Positions 56,777 through 64,000 of a stretch of 64,000 bases of DNA are shown one piece after another. Made by a program: the position numbers and the translations under genes. The notes below the pieces were generated by a model. The model was given only the letters and a program-made list of their open reading frames with translations, ran no database searches and had not been told where the DNA came from. Positions within the stretch are counted from its first letter, which is position 1. Each line of letters begins with the position of its first letter. The DNA is from Triangularia verruculosa (lineage: Eukaryota > Ascomycota > Sordariomycetes > Sordariales > Podosporaceae). The stretch is taken from assembly GCA_033296885.1 (NCBI GenBank), contig MU863903.1, positions 186,001 through 250,000 of the forward strand, in the 5' to 3' direction.

Positions 56777-58313
56777 AATTATAGCCTTAAAAGGGCATGG
56801 CAGATTTCTTTTTCTTTTTTTTCTTTCTCTTCTACACAATCTCTGACGGGCTGGATCAAGCTTCAGACTGGTGTGTTGGGGAATGTGGCCCCCTTAAGCA
56901 CAACGGCCACATGCTTTTTTTTTTTTCTTGCACTCCGTGTAGGGCGGTCAAGGCTGCTGATGCAGACTTCTTTTTGTTGAGATACGACAGGCCTCGACTT
57001 GCTTGTTTTTCTATGGAACTTATTGGACTTCATTGTTTTGAAAGCAGCCAGGAGGAAGGGCTGATGATCTGATGAAGACGATCGATGGATATACCCCCCT
57101 TTTTTTTTCGGATGAATCATTTTTTTTATTTCCACTTGTGATGGAAGCATGATGCGGTGGAGGTTGTGGCCTAGGTTTCATGATCGTGGACAACACTCCA
57201 CACTATGCCCCGGCGGAAGAGGGGACGAAGGGCGCCCCTGACCGTCAGGAGACGGTGATCGGAACCGAGATGAATGAATTCGACTCACCGCACAAGAAGA
57301 AGCAAAAGAATCAGACATGGGATCATGAACATGGGATGTGATTTGCTTCTGCGGGAGCACCCGCGTCACGTCACTTTCACACACACAGACAGGGACACGG
57401 ATGTATCATCAAGATGTTTTACCACTTATGTATCAGTAGCTATCTTCTTGAGTAGCACTGTCTTCACTTTTGACAGATTTGGCAATACTAACCCAAAACT
57501 ACCGCTCTTATGCGGGCTTGTCAACCAAGAAACTTATTGTACCAGGTTCCAAAAACACGAGTGATTTGGTGAACGTTGTTGTGAGCAAATGAGAGTGCTT
57601 CCTGCGCTGTAACCTGAAACAGGACGAGCCTTGGACAGAAGAGAGGCCCGAGCGAGCGAGAGACGGCGGCCGGGATTAAAATAGTGAAAGAGGAAATCAG
57701 GATCGCCAATGGCGTTTTTTTGATCTGGGGAATACGGGCCCTGGCTGAAACAACACAGGGTGAATGGGGGCCAAAGGAGATAAGAATCCCTAAAGGGGAA
57801 GGTGTCTGATAACCCTAACCCAGAGTTGGTGCCGCTGAGGGCAAGTCGAAGAGAGCTTTTGGGCTGAGGGTTAGGGTTTAGATCTATAAGTCCAGAACCG
57901 CAATTCAATTAACGCGTCTTGAGGAAAGACAGCGCGACGCGCCATAATTTTCTCCAATTTGGTGCTCCACCACCAACAGACCGCTCACGCATCGTCCATT
58001 GTTGAAGTTTAGCGAAACCACACCTCACGTTGCCAAACTACATTAACGACGAGCACCCACTTGATTAGGCAACCCAAGCAAACAAAACCGCGAAATTCAC
58101 ATTGCTGTCAATGAACGAGAGAGGACGATCAAGTACACACAGCCTACAATCGCCAGCCTCGTCATATAAGCCGAATATCCATCCTCTCCTACCGCGTGAC
58201 TGGAACTACCCGTTCCAACTGTCCAAGGCTCGGCCAAACGTCTGTATCGCGTGGGAATTGAAGGACCGTCTCCACATACAAAACATCAGATTTTAAAATA
58301 ACAACGAACAACA
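56777..58313. other. intergenic region upstream of DPB4
   Basis: The left part is 3' untranslated sequence with long T-runs (56810-56835, 56920-56930, 57100-57127). The right part is the promoter and leader of DPB4, including the telobox inverted repeat. No gene found. Confidence 0.5.
57811..57878. promoter_or_regulatory. inverted pair of telobox / telomere-like motifs
   Basis: AACCCTAACCC at 57811-57821 and GGGTTAGGGTT at 57868-57878 are exact reverse complements separated by 46 bp. Each equals almost two telomere units (TTAGGG). Such boxes bind Tbf1/Teb1-type Myb factors in fungi. They lie about 440 bp before the DPB4 start. Confidence 0.6.
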
Positions 58314-59564
58314 ATGCCAGCCCGCAAGAGCGACGCCTCCGCTGCTGCGGCCGCCCGCCGAAGTGATGTCTCCGCCGCCAGATTCGTCCTCGCCGATGAC
58401 GTCCCAGAAGCCGCCGACACTACCATGACCACCGCTCCTCCCGCTGCTTCGGCCCCTCCAGCGCCAACACCATCCGCAGAAACCCCCACTCCTACGTCTC
58501 AACCAGCAGCGCCAGGCTCTGCTTCGCCTAGTGATAAGAGACCAAAATCAGGCGGTGGCCCAGTGTCGGAAAAAGGGGATAAGGATAAGGAGGATGCTGT
58601 CACCATTGAGGTTCGTCTCCTATTACTCATCGATATTACAACGGGATATTGTTGCTGACATGAACATGCAAAGGACCTCGCCCTCCCAAAATCAATCATC
58701 ACCCGCCTCGCCAAGGGCGTCCTCCCAGCCAACACCCAGATCCAGGCCAATGCCATTCTTGCGCTGACGAAGTCGGCGACGGTGTTTATAAACCATTTGG
58801 CGAATGCGTACGTCTTTTTTTCCTCCTGAACGTCAACTCACCAACTAACATTGCTCCCTCAATAGCGCCAACGAAAACACCCTCGCCTCCAACAAGAAAA
58901 CCATCATGCCCCCCGACGTCTTCAAGGCGTTAGATGACATTGAATACGGCTTCATGAAAGAGAGGCTAGAGCTTGAGTTTGCGAGTATGTTCCACAGCCT
59001 CCACACCCTTCTCTTGATCCGCTCTTCTCTCTCACACACTGTCCCTACCTCTATTTTCCCGCCCCTCTGATACTAACCATGCTCCCAGAGTTCAACTCAA
59101 TCCAAACCTCCAAACGATCCACCTACCGGAAAAAAGTAGCCGCCGCCAAAAAGGCCAGCGGAACTGCCGGGAACGCGGAAGCATCGTTCATGAGCACAGC
59201 TACTAACGACGCCGGGGAGGAGGAAGAGGAGGAAGAAGCCGGGAACGACACCCAAGTGGCGGGAAGAGGGTTTGCGGCGGTCAATGCCCCGAAACAATCT
59301 ACCACTGAGACAGGGGAGAGGAGTGCGAAGAAGGCGAAGCTGGATGCGGGAGTGAGTAGCAAGATGGAGGTTGATGGGCAGGTTTCGGATGCGGAGACTG
59401 TGCCTGATGAGGAGGAGGAGGAGGAGGAGGAGGAGGAAGAGGCGGAAGAGGAAGAGGAGGAGGAGGAGGAATCAGGGGAAGAGGAAGAAGATGAGGATGA
59501 GGATAAGGAGGGGAGGTCGGGGGGTGCGGAGACGGATGAGGCGCTGGATGATGATAGTGATTAG
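58314..59564 (+). CDS. DPB4: DNA polymerase epsilon histone-fold subunit Dpb4/POLE3-like
   Basis: Four exons: 58314-58610, 58674-58807, 58866-58984 and 59089-59564, giving 341 aa. The first intron has an unusual GTTCGT donor. The N-terminal 95 residues are Ala/Pro/Ser-rich. The histone fold follows: DLALPKSIITRLAKGVLP (helix 1), then NAILALTKSATVFINHLANA, then KTIMPPDVFKALDDIEYGF, matching the H2B-like POLE3/Dpb4 family. The partner in DNA polymerase epsilon is Dpb3/POLE4, and Dpb4 is also found in ISWI remodellers. The C-terminal third has an almost pure Glu/Asp run (about 275-320), like the acidic tail of human POLE3 but longer. It is encoded by a GAG/GAA tract at about 59410-59510. Phases of all exons agree. 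Confidence 0.92.
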
Positions 59565-61948
59565 TGGGAATGGGGGATAGGGAAGGTGATGGGGATAAAA
59601 GTAGAAAGAACTAATTCTTTATGGATGAGAAGGCGGTAAGGAATCTTGCATAGGAAGCTGTATCTATTTCTTGATTCGCTTCTCCAGAAAACATGTTGAA
59701 CGCGGATCTTTCATCAGCCGAGGTATGAATTCTCGGGATCGTTGAGTTGTCAACATATCAGTACAAGGCCTGTTTTAGGGGCAACAGCGCACAAAAGTTC
59801 GCTGCTCAGCTGCTGCATAGTGTCTAATGCTGTTTATACTTGCCTGGCAATCCTGGTGAACAACCCGTGTCATTTCATTCTATCACTCGCTAAACCCAAC
59901 ACCCAACTTGTCGGGTATTTTATTGAACCTGTCATCCCGGAATTCCACTACACGGGGATTGAGGTCAGGTGATGAAGACGTTTAAGGAGGTGGCGAGGGT
60001 TTTTCTCCTTGTGTATCTAGGTAAGGTACCGAGGTAGGTAGGTACACTAACCCAAACTACTTGATCGTTTCTTTCTAACCTGGGTCATCTATTCAGTTCA
60101 GGTCTGGAAATGTTGTTGGCAGAGAGCATATCTTCGGAGGAGGAAAGGGAGGACGGGGTTTCCAAGTGGGGGAAACATGGAGTGTATATATTCATGGTCA
60201 ATCAAGGAAAGAAAGGGCTTGCAAAGTGACGTTGCGATGGAGAGAACCAAAAAAAAATGAAAATAAAAAAGCTATATTCACTACAATGTACAGTACTTCG
60301 TAATGGCACGGAAAAAGAACCCAGTCAGTTCAAGTGTCCATCTCTTTGACGTGTGTGTGAACACCGCCCCCCCAAGTAAAAAAGGAAGGTGTCTATCTAT
60401 CTCTTTGAAACTACCTACGCTACTCGGCCTCTCCTCTGTGTAGCATGACCTCTCATTTCCCTGCCACCACATCTTTTACCTGGCAGGAAAGCTAACCTGC
60501 GTCATATACTGCATTACCTTAACCACCTGCCACGTACACTCTCGGTGAAACTCTCAAAAAGCAGGACCGAAGACTACAACAATACGAGCATCAATCCCAT
60601 CACAAATCACACACACACATCTTCCCAGCAAAGTGGCGGACAAAATCAAGTTCCGAAAAGAAAAAAAAAAACCGCACAATCAATTGTTATTACTCCCAAA
60701 CTTTGTGCTTTGAACCACCACCACCCCCTCCCTCCCTCCTATCCCTAACCCCCTCCGTCACTTGACAACACCGTCAGTCAGTCTAGCTAGCAGACTTCCC
60801 AGGGTCACCCCCCCAGAAATAACCAAAGAAAGTAAAAACGAAACCCCCATGATATCTCCCCCCCACCCTACCACCTTCCAATCCAATACCAAACAAAACA
60901 CAAGACATAAAAAAGCGACGCAAAAAACAATAAAATGAATAAATTCGCAACTTGTGTTCAGCCCTATCCCCTCCCCTCCCCTTCCCCTCCCAAAAACAAC
61001 CAAGCCAATGAATGTCCTAGCAGTCCAAACGAGACATGACAACAAAAATATCAGTTTATCTCAGCTGTGATTATATGAAGCAAAAAACAACAACTCAACA
61101 AAAACCGCAGCAAAAACCCCTCCTCCTCCACGTGTTACCCTGTTCCAAACCTTCGTTTCCTCTCAGATGAAAAAAAAAGAAAAACAAAAAAAAGAAATGA
61201 CCGATAGTGATTCCTTAGCTCACCCAATCTCCAAAAAAGAAATCGGAAAAAGAAAAAGAAGAACTTGATTCCCCCTTCAAATGCTGCTGCCCGCCGGTCC
61301 GCCCGCCCATGGTCAGTGTGCAGAGAAAAAAACACAGATTCGGATGCCAAAGAGACAAAGAAAGCGAGCGAAACAGAGAAAAAATAAAGTGTAAGAATAT
61401 AACAAACACAAATCAAGAAGCGAATAAAGCCAAACAGCAACAAGTAACAACAATACCAAATATGATGGCAATTCAACAAACGCAAAGGCAGAGACGGAAA
61501 AAAGAGAGAGAGCGAGAGAGAAGAGTGATGATGAAATTGTAGCAAAGAAACATTCCTCCTAACGATATCCAAATAGAAAAACTTCAAGCCCAACCAGCCA
61601 TAGACACGACAGTCTGTTGTTTCTTTCCACCCCACAAACAAGTCCCAACCCGGAGCGGCGAATGGTGCCGGAGAATAAATGATATCGGAATCAAAGGATC
61701 CAAGAAAAACAGTGGTATCGTAAAAAGCATATAAAGTAAGCCCGCCAAATGAGGGGGGCACCCTCGCCCGAAGACTCCTCTATATTTCCCATCCCGTAAA
61801 GAGCCGGATCCAATATGCGTTGAAACCGACCAATGCCCACACCCGTTCCAGAGAAAAAAAAAGCGCACAATGCCTCTCCCATATCAACAAACGGTTCGAA
61901 CTGTTTCTAAATACCGGAAACGCTGCAAGCATCAGGAGAATAGCGAGC
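59565..61948. other. convergent 3' region, 2.4 kb
   Basis: Between the ends of DPB4 and the RSC7-like gene. Contains a TAGGTA cluster at 60015-60045 (TCTAGGTAAGGTACCGAGG) and many A-runs at 60650-61870. The ORF at 61135-61761 (-) arises from this low-complexity sequence and is not credible. Confidence 0.5.
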
Positions 61949-64000
61949 TTATTGCGGCTGGTTTGTCCACCATTGCGCAGGTGTTTGCTGTTGAGACCAC
62001 GCCTGGGTCACGGCCGGGGGTGGTGCGCTTTGGTGCATGTACTGGCGTGGGGTCTGTTCGGCCGAGTACATTCCCTGGGCTGAGGTGCTGTACCCTTGGT
62101 TCATGCCTGGAATTCCTGGATAAGAGATACTGCCGGGCTGCTGGACTTGGCTTGATGTGCTCGAGTGCCGCAACTGGGGAGCGGGGGATTGTTGCGGATG
62201 AGGGGATGGCTGAGACTGAGCTGTGTACGCCGAATAACCGTGCTGCGGCGTCTGAGGCGTTGGGGGCCACATTTGAGTTTGAGGGTAGCTGTAATTCTGC
62301 GAGCTCGGCGGCAAGGTGCCAGAGGACGCTGAAGGCGGATATGTCGGTCTTGAGCTGCTTTGAGAGGAGTCCTGTGCCATTCCTCTAACTGGACCGCTTG
62401 GTCCCACTGAGTTTGGAGCATGAACTGGTTGCGAATATGGTGCGGCTGTCATCATCAACTGGGGGCTCTGGTTGGGAATAATACCAGGCTGCTGCATACC
62501 CTGTGTGGTGGCGTGCGGTGAAGGGGCCGGACGGCTGGTTGGCGCAGGTGCTTCGCTTGTGCCGACTGGCTGAGCCAGTGTCGTGGGCGTTGGCTGGTCG
62601 TGCTGTCGTCTCCAAATATTCTGCATGTAATCATTGCGCATGTCGCGTTGCGAGTTGACTGAACGGTTGAATTCGGCGGCATGGTGGGCCTGGGCGTGCA
62701 GCTCTGTGATGGGCGTGGGCTGAATCCGATCTTGGTAAGCTGGGCCAGTGATCTCCTGCCGCGGCCCCGTCTTGAGGATATTCGAGTAGTCTCGGCTGTG
62801 GGTGTTGTAATCTGGTCCTAGTGTTATCACGGGCATTCTGGTCGAGCTTCCTGGCGGCGGTCCAATCATACCTGGCTGAACAAGTTGTGGCCCAGGGGCA
62901 CCGCCAAACTGGCCTGGAGTGTTGCTGTAGACGATCTCACCGTGAGGTGCTCCAAGTATGCCCGCATTATGATTGGCCTCGGCCTCCCGAGCCTTGGACG
63001 CGCCCGGCCGTTTCTCCCCCGCTGGATCGGCCTCGGTGAAGCCCTGTTTGCGCGCCTTACTCTCCCAGTAGTCATCACGGACTCTCCGGCCATTCGTGAT
63101 CACTCTGCTTCCAAACTGCCGAAACATGCTCCGGGCCGTGACAATTGCTATTTGCCGCGATCGATAGGAGAATGGGAGAATTTCCTGGTTTACCAAATCA
63201 TCCTTTTCTTCTTGGCTGGCGATGATTTTGAAGAGCGATCTATTCTTGTTAAAAAGCAAGTATGAGTCTCGATATCCCAGCACGCGGGCACACTCGGTCG
63301 CAAGCATGAAGAGCTTGTCGCCACGGTTCGGTACAAAAAAGGTTCGGCAGCGGTATTCGCGACCTCCTGTGAGCTGGCCGTTCGACAACACCTTCTTCTC
63401 GCCGGCCTCATCGATTTCGCGAGGCAAGTACTCGTCACCACCGGGTCCAAGCTGGTCAGTTGTGTGGTCGCGGACCGTCGGAAGGGCCTTTAGGGTCGAC
63501 TTCGTCGGGGTAGGCTTGGGCGGCGACGACTGCGGCTGCGGCTGCGGCTGCGGCTGCGGAGGTGGTGGAGCAGGTGCTGCGTAGGTGGACGTCTGAACGG
63601 GGAGGGGAGCATTTTGACTCTGGGGTGTTGGTGGGTGAATTGTCTGACGGGATGGAGGTGCGGATGCCTGGGTGGCAGGTTCGGGAGCACCCCCGGACTG
63701 TCTGGACTTCATCGGTCTTCCTCTTTTTCTAGGCTTGTCACCACCTGGAGATTGCGCGACGGAACTGTCAGCTTGTGGTCCCCGATTCCAGGTTTTACTT
63801 GACGGGTCGCACAACCACAGACATGTAACGCGGAGGTGTAGACCAGGGTAGCAAAGGCGCGGCTACACAGAGACAACAAAAAAAAAGAGGAAAACACACG
63901 AAACGTACCGTCATCACCAGCCGACCCGAGCGGTCCTTCGTCGGTATAATCCTGCGGAGAGCGGCCCCGCTTGATGCCTCGAGAAGGCGCGTCTAACAGT
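61949..64000 (-). CDS. chromatin-remodelling complex subunit RSC7/Swp82 family, 5' end outside window
   Basis: Exon 63744-61949 joins an upstream exon that begins outside the window and ends at 63909. The intron is 164 nt (GTACGT…CTCCAG), and the join gives GSAGDDG then GDKPRKRGRPMKS in frame. An AT-hook-like KRGRPMK motif is followed by a Pro/Gln-rich stretch, then the conserved domain. That domain reads GREYRCRTFFVPNRGDKLFM, ECARVLGYRDSYLLFNKN, LVNQEILPFSYRSRQIAIVT and MFRQFGSRVITNGRRVRDDY. This is the RSC7/Swp82 (Npl6) family of the RSC and SWI/SNF complexes. The C-terminal half is Pro/Gln/Ser/Tyr-rich and low in order. The stop is at 61949. Whether it is the RSC or the SWI/SNF member cannot be settled here. 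Confidence 0.9.

Noticed and set aside
61135..61761. 208-codon minus-strand ORF rich in Phe/Leu
   Set aside because: Arises from A-rich trailer sequence (Phe from TTT on the minus strand), within the 3' region of the RSC7-like gene.
1..64000. CRISPR arrays, bacterial operons, insertion sequences, complete transposons
   Set aside because: None seen. The tandem repeats present are direct minisatellites without spacers, and no transposase or reverse transcriptase motif was found.

Overview
The window is nuclear DNA of a filamentous ascomycete. Genes carry short GT-AG introns of about 50-75 nt with CTRAY-like branch points. Neighbours lie on both strands in no operon order, start codons sit in CA-rich leaders, and the proteins are typical fungal ones (PhoD-like phosphatase, Pcp1 rhomboid, Tma17, LSM8, verprolin, Dpb4, RSC7/Swp82, DUF3716). 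Gene content and the repeated intergenic motif TACCTAGGTA suggest Sordariomycetes, probably Sordariales (Podospora/Chaetomium-like). That placement is inference; no rRNA or mating-type marker is present.

Layout. 0.6-11.4 kb: PhoD-like phosphatase (-), a DUF3716 zinc-knuckle protein whose proline repeat is encoded by an 18-bp minisatellite (+), mitochondrial rhomboid protease (-), Tma17-like proteasome chaperone (+), and a conserved fungal protein of unknown function (-). 11.4-14.7 kb has no convincing gene. 14.7-24.9 kb is dense: membrane-anchored coiled-coil protein (-), nucleoside hydrolase (+), LSM8 (-), intron-containing tRNA-Glu(CUC) (-), HpcH/HpaI aldolase (+), glutaredoxin-like DUF836 protein (-), CHORD-CS co-chaperone (+). 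27.5-33.2 kb: a four-TM protein (-), a mitochondrial membrane protein (-) and verprolin (+). 33.2-38.7 kb is nearly empty but holds a 40-codon gene behind a clear TATA box. 38.7-40.1 kb: a tail-anchored protein with a probable 60-nt in-frame intron.

41.6-47.8 kb is the accessory-looking part: a divergent pair made of a two-TM protein (-) and a DUF7025/AAA+ ATPase (+). Both have breaks in the reading frame, each in the same sense (one base missing). No frame break was found in the other annotated genes. 47.8-55.5 kb is gene-poor, with a repeat-bearing small ORF and a two-exon small gene recovered from splice phases. 55.5-64 kb: a single-pass membrane protein (+), DNA polymerase epsilon subunit Dpb4 (+) preceded by an inverted pair of telobox motifs, and the 3' part of the RSC7/Swp82 chromatin-remodelling subunit (-), which runs off the right edge.

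Most genes are independent housekeeping units. The linkages worth attention are the divergent ATPase/membrane-protein pair and the several compact genes hidden in apparently empty stretches. Exon borders were deduced by hand from splice motifs, reading-frame phase and family knowledge; no database search was run.
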